Of a stretch of 64,000 bases of DNA, positions 8,768 through 17,332 are shown piece by piece; the first letter of the stretch is position 1; every line of letters starts with the position of its first letter. Source of the DNA: Trebonia sp963843745 (lineage in GTDB: Bacteria; Actinomycetota; Actinomycetes; Streptosporangiales; Streptosporangiaceae). The notes under the pieces were generated by a model. It made no database searches, was not told the DNA's origin, and saw only the letters and a program-made list of their open reading frames with translations. Both the position numbers and the translations under genes were made by a program. The stretch spans positions 992,001 to 1,056,000 of the forward strand of contig CAWJLP010000007.1 of assembly GCA_963843745.1 (NCBI GenBank), read 5' to 3'.

Positions 8768-8794
8768 CCGGGCGTCAGCCCTGTGATGACCGGT

Positions 8795-10015
8795 TCATGA
8801 CCGTCCTGCCAGGCTTCGCAGCGCGGTTTCCAGCGCGTCAACGCCGGCGGCGCAGTCCTCGGCGCTGGCGAACTCTTCAGGCGCGTGCGAGATGCCCGTG
8901 GGGTTGCGAACGTAGAGCATGGCGGTAGGCACAGCCGCCGCGAGCACGGCGGCGTCGTGGCCGGCGCCGGTCGGCAGGGCGGGAACGCCGCCCAGCGCCT
9001 CGGAGATGGCCATCCGCGGGCCGTCGGGAAAGCGCACGGTGCCGGACCACGACTGCTCGGTCAGCTCGGCCGTGCACCCCTGTTCGGCGGCGTGTCCGGC
9101 GGCTGCTGTGCCGATATCGGCGACGAGCGCGCGGGTGACCTCGTCGTCCTCGGCGCGGCTGTCCAGCCACACGTCGACGTGGCTCGCGATCACGTTAGTG
9201 CCGCCGGGGGTGGCATCGACGCGGCCGACGGTGGCGCGGGCGCCGGCCCGCGCCCGCGCCAGTCCGGGAATCTGCGCGATCGTCGCGCCCGCGGCGACCA
9301 TAGGGTCGCGCCGGTCGGACATGAGGGTGGTGCCGGCGTGGTTTCCCTGACCGGCGAAGCGCAGCCGCCAGCGGCCGTGGCCGAGGACACTGGAGGCCAC
9401 GCCGACGGGGACGCCAAGGTCGATCAGCCCGCGGCCCTGCTCCACGTGCAGCTCGAGGAACAGGCCGATGCGAGACAGCAGCGCGTCGTCGCGGCCGGCG
9501 CGGGCCGGGTCGAGTCCGGCTCCCGCCATCACCTCGGCCAGCGAGCATCCGGACTCATCGGTCAGCGCCAGCGCGTTACTGGCGGCGAGTCCGCCCGCCA
9601 GCAGCTTCGAGCCGAGGCAGGCGACGCCGAAGCGCGAGCCCTCCTCCTCGGCGAACACCACGACCGCGACCGGACGGGATGGCCGGAAGCCGCTGACCAT
9701 CAGCCGCTGGACCGCGTCGAGCGCGCTGACCACGCCCAGCGGTCCGTCGAAGGCGCCGCCGCCAGGCACCGAGTCCAGGTGGCTGCCGGTAACGAGCGCG
9801 CCGGGGCCGGGTGGCCCCCACCACGCCCAGATGTTGCCGTTGCGGTCATGGTCGACGTCCAGGCCGATCCCGGCCGCGCGCGCGACGAACCACTCACGAA
9901 GCTGCCGGTCGGCATCATCGAAGAGGTGACGCGAGTAGCCGCCCCGTACGGTATCGCGGCCGATGTCGGCGATCTCAGCGAGCCCGGGCGTGCTGGTCGC
10001 ACCGGTTTCGGTCAC
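8795..10015 (-). CDS. Zn-dependent amidohydrolase, allantoate amidohydrolase / N-carbamoyl-L-amino-acid hydrolase family (M20)
   Basis: 406 residues from GTG at 10015, with GGGAGGG seven bases upstream. Metal-site motifs of the family are visible: GSHLDSVPGGGAFDGPLGVV, FAEEEGSRFGVACLGS, LELHVEQG and the C-terminal PTGAGHDA. Members hydrolyse allantoate or N-carbamoyl amino acids to ammonia and CO2 in purine or pyrimidine salvage. No other ureide genes are adjacent, so the substrate is open. The 60-bp leader including ribosome-binding site and start codon is duplicated at 10974-11035, where it is joined to a fragment of an enoyl-CoA hydratase gene. Confidence 0.88.
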   Translation of the reverse strand: MTETGATSTPGLAEIADIGRDTVRGGYSRHLFDDADRQLREWFVARAAGIGLDVDHDRNGNIWAWWGPPGPGALVTGSHLDSVPGGGAFDGPLGVVSALDAVQRLMVSGFRPSRPVAVVVFAEEEGSRFGVACLGSKLLAGGLAASNALALTDESGCSLAEVMAGAGLDPARAGRDDALLSRIGLFLELHVEQGRGLIDLGVPVGVASSVLGHGRWRLRFAGQGNHAGTTLMSDRRDPMVAAGATIAQIPGLARARAGARATVGRVDATPGGTNVIASHVDVWLDSRAEDDEVTRALVADIGTAAAGHAAEQGCTAELTEQSWSGTVRFPDGPRMAISEALGGVPALPTGAGHDAAVLAAAVPTAMLYVRNPTGISHAPEEFASAEDCAAGVDALETALRSLAGRS

Positions 10016-10074
10016 AGGAATCCCTCCCGGCGCTTATTCAAGACAATTATCCCGAACGTACCCGGCTGACTGCC
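10012..10074. repeat. Leader of the Zn-hydrolase gene, original copy of a duplicated segment
   Basis: Start codon, ribosome-binding site and upstream bases. The core GCGCTTATTCAAG and GAACGTACCCGGCTGACTGC recur at 10974-11035 with a few substitutions and small indels. Confidence 0.8.
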
Positions 10075-10127
10075 GGTGGTTCGGCCGTACGTCGTCGAGA
10101 TCGCCGTGACCGCGCGCCGTTCCAAGG

Positions 10128-10504
10128 TCAGAAGGGGCGTGCGAGTTCAGGGAACATGGGATAGTGGCGGGTGTTCAGCGTGGCGAGTTCCAGTCCTTCG
10201 GTGAGTGCGGTGGCGGCGATCAGGTAGTCTCCGAGGCCGATTCCGGAGTGGGATGGCCGGTATTCCTGCATGAGTGTCGCCGCTCGCCACGCCACTTGCT
10301 CGGTGACCTCGAACCGCTGCATGCTGCGAGTAGCCGCATGACCTCGCGGCGTTCGAGTGGGCGCATGCCTCCGGCGATCTCGGTCAGGCTCACGACGCTG
10401 ATCGCCAGCGGCCCGGAGGACTGCCGGGCGCCCACGAGCCAGTCCCGGGCCGCGATCTTGCCACGCAGGTGCTCGATGAGGACGTCGCTGTCGATCAGAA
10501 TCAC
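10128..10504 (-). pseudogene. vapC: VapC-type PIN-domain toxin, frameshifted
   Basis: Starts at GTG 10504, overlapping the antitoxin stop by four bases (GTGA). The first frame gives MILIDSDVLIEHL with the first acidic residues, and VVSLTEIAGG with the conserved Glu. The rest, RFEVTEQVAWRAATLM then GIGLGDYLIAATAL (third acidic residue) and LATLNTRHYPMF, is in another frame. One missing base at about 10322-10324 accounts for it. Joined, it is about 125 residues, a normal PIN ribonuclease. If the break is real the toxin is dead and the antitoxin an orphan. Confidence 0.75.
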
Positions 10505-10755
10505 GTGTCGGCCAGCCGGTCCAGGTAATCCATGCGATGGTCTCGCGTCCGGGAGAATGCCTCGTGTCCTGCGAGGGCCCCGAAGGAATCGTTGATCGCG
10601 GCGAGGTCGGCCGCGAGATCAGCGCCGGGATGTCCGCCGATCGCCCGGTCGATCAGCTCGCGGATCAGTTCTGCCCTGGAAATGCCCTCTGCCTCCGCAA
10701 CCCGGTCCAGCGCGGCTGCCTGGCCTTCAGCGAGATAGATGTTCGTCCGCTTCAT
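10501..10755 (-). CDS. vapB: VapB-type ribbon-helix-helix antitoxin
   Basis: 84 residues from the ATG at 10755: MKRTNIYLAEGQAAALDRVA followed by EAEGISRAELIRELIDRAIG, the ribbon-helix-helix DNA-binding fold, then an acidic tail that would wrap the toxin. The stop overlaps the vapC start. A TATGAT -10 element lies exactly seven bases before the ATG, so the message is probably leaderless; an in-frame start five codons further out would fall inside that promoter. Autoregulation through the overlapping direct repeat is likely. Confidence 0.82.
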   Translation of the reverse strand: MKRTNIYLAEGQAAALDRVAEAEGISRAELIRELIDRAIGGHPGADLAADLAAINDSFGALAGHEAFSRTRDHRMDYLDRLADT

Positions 10756-10773
10756 ACACCACATCATACACCA
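10752..10773 (-). promoter_or_regulatory. vapBC promoter and direct-repeat operator
   Basis: Two identical 10-bp copies of TGGTGTATGA (minus strand) spaced 12 bp apart. They overlap a TATGAT -10 hexamer (10763-10768) and the vapB start codon. Arrangement fits autorepression by a ribbon-helix-helix dimer pair. Confidence 0.55.
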
Positions 10774-10797
10774 CTTCTGGCAGGCGCAGAGCCGGCG

Positions 10798-10977
10798 TCA
10801 GATCTCGTTGAAGCTGGGGTCGCGCTTTTCCAGGCGTGCTGTGACGGCTTCCACCTGGTTCGGGCTGCCGATCAGCGCGCGGATCTCATCCTGCTCGGCC
10901 GCGAACCCCGACGCCAGGTCGGCGCCGGCGAGGTAGAGCAGCCGCTTCGCAGCCAGGATAGCGTGCGGGCTGCTCAC
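10798..10977 (-). CDS. Small chimeric ORF: enoyl-CoA hydratase C-terminus behind a captured leader and start codon
   Basis: 59 residues. It starts at GTG 10977 with GGAGGGG seven bases upstream; both belong to a copy of the Zn-hydrolase leader. The body (SPHAILAAKRLLYLAGADLA and ALIGSPNQVEAVTARLEKRD) matches the last 58 residues of the crotonase at 12807-13631, in the same frame and with a matching stop. The copy differs from the original by a handful of substitutions and one 3-base deletion, yet remains open. It lacks the crotonase active site, so enzymatic function is unlikely. It may be a decaying scrap that happens to stay open or an expressed small protein. Confidence 0.5.
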   Translation of the reverse strand: MSSPHAILAAKRLLYLAGADLASGFAAEQDEIRALIGSPNQVEAVTARLEKRDPSFNEI

Positions 10978-11035
10978 AGGTAGCCCCTCCTGCGCTTATT
11001 CAAGCAATCATCGAACGTACCCGGCTGACTGCCGA
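10974..11035. repeat. Duplicated copy of the Zn-hydrolase leader
   Basis: Matches 10012-10074, including ribosome-binding site and start codon, and is fused directly to the crotonase C-terminal copy. Confidence 0.8.
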
Positions 11036-11174
11036 TCAGCCGTGGCTGTGCTGCCAGTGCTGACCGACGGCAAGCGCCTCTCTGTGATCAATGCATCGGC
11101 CGAGTCATCCCGAGTGAAGATGTTGAGGGCCTTGATTGAGGACCTTCAACATCCCGATCTGTTACCCTCAGTAC

Positions 11175-11755
11175 ATGGAGATCACAGATCAGACAATCGA
11201 CGTACTGCTCGGCGCGCTGGCCGATCAGTTGCAGGCGCTCGGCAGCCGCGTTGAGATCGTGGTCATCGGTGGTTCCGCGCTGACAGCCCTCGGCCTTGTC
11301 AGGCGCGCGACTAGAGACGTAGATCTCCTCGCGATAGCCGAGAATGGCGAATTGCGTCTCGCCGAACCGTTGCCGCAAGCCCTCCTGACCGCACGGGCGA
11401 ATGTCGCAGCGGACTTCGGACTGGCCGAGGACTGGTTGAACCCAGGGCCAACGGGCCTGCTCAAATGGGGGCTGCCTGAGGCTTCATGAGCCGGGTGGTG
11501 ACCAGGTACTACGGGACGGCCCTCGTCGTTCATTTTGCCGGCCGGTTCGACCAGATTCACTTCAAGCTCTTTGCCATGGTTGACCAGGGCGGAGGGCGAC
11601 ATGAAACCGATCTCCGCGCGCTCAACCCGACTCAGGGTGAACTCGCTGCCGCCGCGCGGTGGTCGATAACACAAGATCCGTCGCCTGGATACAGGTCGGT
11701 CCTAGTGGATGCTCTTCGCGTCCTGGGGGTAGACGATGCCGATCTCGGAGATTAG
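11175..11755 (+). pseudogene. DUF6036-type nucleotidyltransferase-like protein, frameshifted
   Basis: Starts at the ATG at 11175 (MEITDQTIDVLLGALADQL). The first frame includes VVIGGSALTALGLVRRATRD followed by VDLLAI, the nucleotidyltransferase GGSA...DVD core, and ends LLKWGLPEAS. The remainder (MSRVVTRYYGTALVVHFAGR then FDQIHFKLFAMVDQGG and LRALNPTQGELAAAARW) is in another frame from 11486. A missing G in GAGGCTTC at about 11481 restores GLPEGFMSR. Joined, it is about 193 residues, typical of the family, which is related to AbiEii-like nucleotidyltransferases. Its stop overlaps the start of the next gene by 20 bases. Possible toxin-antitoxin-like partner of that gene; function unproven. Confidence 0.7.
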
Positions 11756-12764
11756 AGACAGGGTCAGCCAGGGACTCTTGGACTTCGCCTGGCGTCAGTG
11801 GTCACAGATCGGCGCCTCAACGACCGTGGGAGGAGCCGATCGATGGGCGGTTGATCCCGAGGCCCTCATCCTCTTCACCATCGGGATCGCTCGCCGCGAT
11901 CCACGGTTGTTCGATGAGATGCTCGACTGGATGGCATTCAATCACGAACTCCTGTCCACGCAGCGACTGCGGAACCTGGCCGGCAGGTTTGCCCTGCCCC
12001 CCGGCCTGGTCGCTGCCGTTATCGCGTGGACGCGGCAGGGGGCACCCACGCACTTGGACGCCGGCGACCAGGCAGTCGCTGTCCGGGACAGGGTGCCAGT
12101 CTTCAGCCCCGATGTCCTGGCTTTCGTCCCGCAGCCGGATCCGGTCTTCGCTCAGTACGGCTTCGTCCGTCCTCCTGCCGCAAGAACCGGCAAGTCACAC
12201 CAGCCGAACCCGGCCCTTCCAATTAACCTGTCCTTCCGGCTTCGCCACCTATTCGGGCCAGGCGGCCGCTCCGAGACGATGCGAGTACTGCTGACCTACC
12301 CGAGTGGACCACTCGACGCGGCCCGGATCGCGGACGAAGCAGGATTCGCTAAGAGGAACATCAGCGACGTTCTGACGTCGCTTACGGCCGCCGGGGTCAT
12401 CAAGGCCGCGTGGGCAGGCAACGAACGCCACTTCACCGCGTACCGGGAGAGGTGGGCACTGCTCCTCAGCCTCGCTGGGCCCGCAGACATACCGTCCTTC
12501 GTGTCATGGGTCCACCTGCTGCCCGCTGCACTAGAGATCATTACTTGGCTAGACGAGAAGGCTGATACCAAAGAGTCCGAGTACCTGATCGCCAGCCAGG
12601 CCCGCAGCCTCATGAACCGCCTTACCCGCGATCTTGAGGCCGCTGACATTGACATCCAGCATCGCCAGCCAGCCGACGGCACGGCTTATCTATCCGTCTT
12701 CGCCGAAACCAGCAACGCTCTCCTTGCCCGTCTGGGAGCCGGGAAGCTGGTCCTGCCCGCATAG
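11736..12764 (+). CDS. Winged-helix domain protein of unknown function, partner of DUF6036 gene
   Basis: 342 residues beginning MPISEIRDRVSQGLLDFAWR. I do not recognise a named enzyme. Residues about 165-235 look like a winged helix-turn-helix (MRVLLTYPSGPLDAARIADE, KRNISDVLTSLTAAGVIKAA, then WAGNERHFTAYRERW). The N-terminal and C-terminal parts are helical with no membrane segment or signal. The start overlaps the upstream nucleotidyltransferase-like gene by 20 bases, so the two form a translationally coupled pair, as seen for regulator plus nucleotidyltransferase modules. Its last codons (LVLPA, stop) lie within a duplicated scrap of the pepC 3' end, so its natural C-terminus may have been altered. 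Confidence 0.6.
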   Translation: MPISEIRDRVSQGLLDFAWRQWSQIGASTTVGGADRWAVDPEALILFTIGIARRDPRLFDEMLDWMAFNHELLSTQRLRNLAGRFALPPGLVAAVIAWTRQGAPTHLDAGDQAVAVRDRVPVFSPDVLAFVPQPDPVFAQYGFVRPPAARTGKSHQPNPALPINLSFRLRHLFGPGGRSETMRVLLTYPSGPLDAARIADEAGFAKRNISDVLTSLTAAGVIKAAWAGNERHFTAYRERWALLLSLAGPADIPSFVSWVHLLPAALEIITWLDEKADTKESEYLIASQARSLMNRLTRDLEAADIDIQHRQPADGTAYLSVFAETSNALLARLGAGKLVLPA

Positions 12765-12793
12765 GACCCGATGGGCGCCGTGGCCCGCTAGCC
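12750..12793. repeat. Duplicated scrap of the pepC 3' end
   Basis: About 44 bp matching 8726-8769, including GACCCGATGGGCGCC and the pepC stop region, with about five mismatches. It lies between the winged-helix gene's last codons and the crotonase stop. Confidence 0.75.
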
Positions 12794-12806
12794 AGGCTGG
12801 CAGCGG

Positions 12807-13631
12807 TCAGGTCTCGTTGAAGCTGGGGTCGCGGTTTTCCAGGCGTGCTGTGACGGCTTCCACCTGGTTCGGGCTGCCGATCAGCGCGCGGATCTCCTCC
12901 TGCTCGGCGGCGAACCCCGACGTCAGGTCGGTCCGCCCGGCGAGGTCGAGCAGCCGCTTCGCCGCCCGGATCGCGTGCGGGCTGCGCCCGGCGATCTCCT
13001 TCGCCATGGCGAGAGCCGCGGCGAGCGGATCCGGGTCGGCGCGCGTCGCCAGCCCGATGCGCACGGCCTCCTCGCCGCCGACGATCCGTGCGGTGTAGGT
13101 CAGCTCCTTGGCGACGTCCCTGCCAACCAGCTCGGGCAGCAGCTGAGTTCCGGTCATGTCCGGGATCAGGCCCCACGCCACCTCGAACACCGACAGCCGG
13201 GCATCGGGCGCGACGATCCGGATGTCCGCCCCGAGCGCGATTTGCAGGCCGCCGCCCAGCGCGTTGCCGCGCAGCGCCGCGATCACCGGAACCGGGACCT
13301 CGGCCCAGACGTAGGCCGCGCGCTGGCCGGTCGCCTTCGCCGGCCCGTCGGCGGCCGGGAGCTGAGCGGTCGCGGACAGCCTCATCCCCGCGCGCATCGC
13401 CTGGAAGGAGCCGAAGTCCAGCCCGGCGCAGAAGTCGGGTCCCTCGCCGGACAGTACGACCGCACGCAGCCCCGGCTGAGACTTCAGCCGCTCGCCTGTT
13501 GCCACGAGCGCCTCGAACATCGCGGGATCGAGCGCGTTGCGCTTCTCAGGCCGGTTCAAGCGGACGTCGGCCACCGCGCCGGTGAGCGTGACGGTCACCC
13601 GCCCCGCGCTGTCAGTCGTCATGTCGCTCAT
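12807..13631 (-). CDS. Enoyl-CoA hydratase/isomerase family protein (crotonase)
   Basis: 274 residues. The oxyanion-hole and acyl-CoA-binding stretches of crotonases are clear: VRLNRPEKRNALDPAMFEAL near residue 25, LSGEGPDFCAGLDFGSFQAM near 60 and AALRGNALGGGLQIALGADI near 115, followed by FEVAWGLIPDMTGTQLLPEL. The position of the usual second catalytic Glu is Thr/Gln-like, so hydratase activity is not certain. Start ATG at 13631, with ATG 13622 an alternative; no strong ribosome-binding site. Divergent to the DUF4126 gene. Its C-terminal 58 codons are duplicated at 10798-10977. Confidence 0.85.
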   Translation of the reverse strand: MSDMTTDSAGRVTVTLTGAVADVRLNRPEKRNALDPAMFEALVATGERLKSQPGLRAVVLSGEGPDFCAGLDFGSFQAMRAGMRLSATAQLPAADGPAKATGQRAAYVWAEVPVPVIAALRGNALGGGLQIALGADIRIVAPDARLSVFEVAWGLIPDMTGTQLLPELVGRDVAKELTYTARIVGGEEAVRIGLATRADPDPLAAALAMAKEIAGRSPHAIRAAKRLLDLAGRTDLTSGFAAEQEEIRALIGSPNQVEAVTARLENRDPSFNET

Positions 13632-13720
13632 CGGCTCGATGCTCCGTCCGCCTGGCTGGATCGCTGTCTATCTCCGCATACCGTAGTGGGCGCACATACG
13701 AGAGCTGGAGGACGACCCGG

Positions 13721-14338
13721 ATGCTCCCGGTTTCTTTGATCTTCACCAGCGGCGCTGCCAGTGGCGTGAATTGCTACGCGGCGGTGCTCGTGCTCGGCCT
13801 GATGGGCAGGTTCGGGCACATCGCCGCGATACCGTCGGTACTGGAGCGCCCGTCGGTTCTCGCGGCCGCGGCTGTGCTGTTCGCCGGCCAGTTCGTCGTG
13901 GGCAAGATCCCGGTGCTGGACTCGGTGTGGGATGTCGCTCACACGGCCCTGCGGCCGGTCGTCGGCGGCGCGGTTGGCGTTGTCATGGCCCAGCACGCGC
14001 AGGCCAGCTCGGCCGCGGTCATCGCGGCGGCCGCGCTCGGCGGCGGGACGGCGCTCGCCGCGCACGTGGTGAAGAGCGGCGTGCGGGTTGGCGTGAACAC
14101 GAGCCCTGAACCGTTCAGCAACATCGTCGCCAGCCTGCTCGAGGACGCGGGCGTGGTGGCTCTCGTGTCGTTCGCCGTGTTCCACCCGATCCCCGCAGCG
14201 ATAATCGCGGCCGCGGCGCTCGCTGCCGGCATCGCGGCGTTCGCGCTGCTGGCATCGCGGATACGCCGCGCCTGGCGCCGTCGGCGCGAAGCTCGCCTCC
14301 AGCGGTCAGTTGCTCCAGCGCGCGCGTTACGGTGGTGA
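13721..14338 (+). CDS. DUF4126 family membrane protein
   Basis: 205 residues, ATG at 13721 with CTGGAGGAC upstream. Features of DUF4126 are a glycine-rich first helix (FTSGAASGVNCYAAVLVLGL), VVGKIPVLDSVWDVAHTALR followed by PVVGG, and four to five hydrophobic helices ending in a very basic tail (SRIRRAWRRRREARLQR). Function unknown; the family is an integral inner-membrane protein. Stands alone between a divergent crotonase and a same-strand carboxymuconolactone decarboxylase-type gene 57 bp downstream. Confidence 0.75.
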   Translation: MLPVSLIFTSGAASGVNCYAAVLVLGLMGRFGHIAAIPSVLERPSVLAAAAVLFAGQFVVGKIPVLDSVWDVAHTALRPVVGGAVGVVMAQHAQASSAAVIAAAALGGGTALAAHVVKSGVRVGVNTSPEPFSNIVASLLEDAGVVALVSFAVFHPIPAAIIAAAALAAGIAAFALLASRIRRAWRRRREARLQRSVAPARALRW

Positions 14339-14395
14339 TCAAGTCCACCGCATCCGAAGGGAACTCGTCGTGCGCAACATCCAGCTGGTGAAGCG

Positions 14396-14989
14396 GTGAC
14401 CGAGCCAGCTCCCATGACCCGGATTCCCTCTGTGCGGCGCGATGAGCTGGGACCCGAGGGCCAGCGGCTGTGGGACAGCATCGTCAATGGCCGGGGCAAC
14501 GTGGCCCTGACCGCCGACGGCACCCTGGCCGGCCCGTTCAACGCGTTCGTCACGGCGCCTGACGCCGGGCGGCGGCTGTCCGCACTCGGCGCGACGCTGC
14601 GGTTCGGCACGTCGATCGAGCGGCGGCTGTCCGAGATCGCCATCATCACGGTCGGCGCACGGTGGCAGGCCGAGTTCGAGTGGTGGGCGCACGCGCCGAT
14701 GGCGCGCGAGCACGGCGTCGCCGGCGCGGTGGTGGACGCGATCGGCCGTGGTGACGAGCCGCCGTTTGAAGCCGACGATGAACGGGCCGTGTACGCGGTG
14801 GCCCGCCAGCTCAGTGACGCCGGACGCCTGGACCAGGAGACGTACGATGCGGCCCACCGCCTTCTCGGCGACGCCGGGATGGTGGAGCTGGTGTCGCTGT
14901 GCGGGTACTACACGATCGTTTCGTTCCTGCTGAACGCGTTCGCCGTGCCGCTGCCGCCCGATGCGCTGCCGATGTGGGCCGAATCGTGA
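14396..14989 (+). CDS. Carboxymuconolactone decarboxylase family protein (AhpD-like fold)
   Basis: 197 residues from GTG 14396; ATG 14414 is an alternative, as neither has a strong ribosome-binding site. The core is ERRLSEIAIITVGARWQAEF followed by EWWAHAPMAREHGV, the CMD helical core, but the usual CxxC of peroxidase-type AhpD is not present; WWAH takes that place. Members with the ExxxxH pattern act as lactone decarboxylases or unknown hydrolases. Converges with the leftward acyl-CoA ligase gene (10 bp between stops). Confidence 0.82.
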   Translation: MTEPAPMTRIPSVRRDELGPEGQRLWDSIVNGRGNVALTADGTLAGPFNAFVTAPDAGRRLSALGATLRFGTSIERRLSEIAIITVGARWQAEFEWWAHAPMAREHGVAGAVVDAIGRGDEPPFEADDERAVYAVARQLSDAGRLDQETYDAAHRLLGDAGMVELVSLCGYYTIVSFLLNAFAVPLPPDALPMWAES

Positions 14990-14999
14990 CCGTCGATGG

Positions 15000-16394
<1,395 letters not shown>

Positions 16395-16554
16395 CCCGGC
16401 GTCGCGCAGGGCGCCGGTCAGCCGCAGGATCCGCTGCCGCCACTGCCCCCAGGTAAAGGTCTGCGTGCCGAAAGTGATACGCGATGAAGTCGGGGCGCGT
16501 GATCGCCCAGTGAACGAGCCTCCGACTTAGGGGTGGCGGGGGCGGGGGAGGGCG

Positions 16555-17319
16555 TCATCGCTGGCCTTTCCGGTGCGTCTGATCGAGGAAGGCGGAGAAG
16601 TGCGACCGCGCGACGTCAGACGCGAACAGCCGCGCGGACAGCTGTCCCATCGCGGCCCCCTCCTCGTCGATGGCGCGCAGCCGGTCGCCGGTGGTGAGCG
16701 GCTTGGTCTCGCGCAGGCCCTGGGGATCGGCGCGGCGCAGGCCGTCGAGCACGTCCGAGGCGAGGGCATCCACGTCGTCCCCGGCCGCGGTGACGAGCCC
16801 GATCTGCGCGGCCACCGTCGCGCCGAACGTCTCGCCGGTGAGGAAGTACCGCGCGGCGGCCCGTGGGGTGAGCAGCGGGCGCAGCGGCAGGCTGATCACG
16901 GCGGGGGCCAGGCCGAGCCGCACCTCGGTGAAGGCGAACGTCGAGCGGGCCGAGGCGAGCACGACATCGCACGCGCCGAGCACGCCCAGGCCGCCCGCCC
17001 GGGCGGCGCCGTCGACCCGGGCGACGACCGGGATCGGCAGGGTGAGCAGCTGCCGGAACAGGGCCAGCATGGCCCGCGTCCCGTCCGCGGGATCACCGTC
17101 GCGCATCTCGTCGAGCGCGGCGCCGCTGCAGAACGTGGTCCCCGAGTGCGTGAGCAGCACGGCGTGCGCGGTGCCGTCGGTACCGGCTGCCGCCGCGGCG
17201 GCGAGCGCGTCCCGCAGCTGCGCGACGAGCCCGCGCGACAGCGCGTTCCTGTTGGCGGGCGAGTCGAGCGTGATGGTCACGATGCGGTCGCCGGACACGC
17301 TGTGCACGATCCCGGACAT
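16555..17319 (-). CDS. Enoyl-CoA hydratase family protein
   Basis: 254 residues, ATG 17319 with GAGGAGG upstream. Crotonase signatures: TLDSPANRNALSRGLVAQLR, LLTHSGTTFCSGAALDEMRD, and ARVDGAARAGGLGVLGACDV followed by FTEVRLGLAPAVIS with the Glu used for water activation in hydratases. It starts 13 bp after the acyl-CoA dehydrogenase stop and would hydrate the enoyl-CoA that enzyme makes. In Atu/Liu-type pathways this place is held by AtuE or LiuC (isohexenyl- or methylglutaconyl-CoA hydratase); the choice cannot be made from sequence. Confidence 0.87.
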   Translation of the reverse strand: MSGIVHSVSGDRIVTITLDSPANRNALSRGLVAQLRDALAAAAAAGTDGTAHAVLLTHSGTTFCSGAALDEMRDGDPADGTRAMLALFRQLLTLPIPVVARVDGAARAGGLGVLGACDVVLASARSTFAFTEVRLGLAPAVISLPLRPLLTPRAAARYFLTGETFGATVAAQIGLVTAAGDDVDALASDVLDGLRRADPQGLRETKPLTTGDRLRAIDEEGAAMGQLSARLFASDVARSHFSAFLDQTHRKGQR

Positions 17320-17332
17320 ATGCCTCCTCGCC

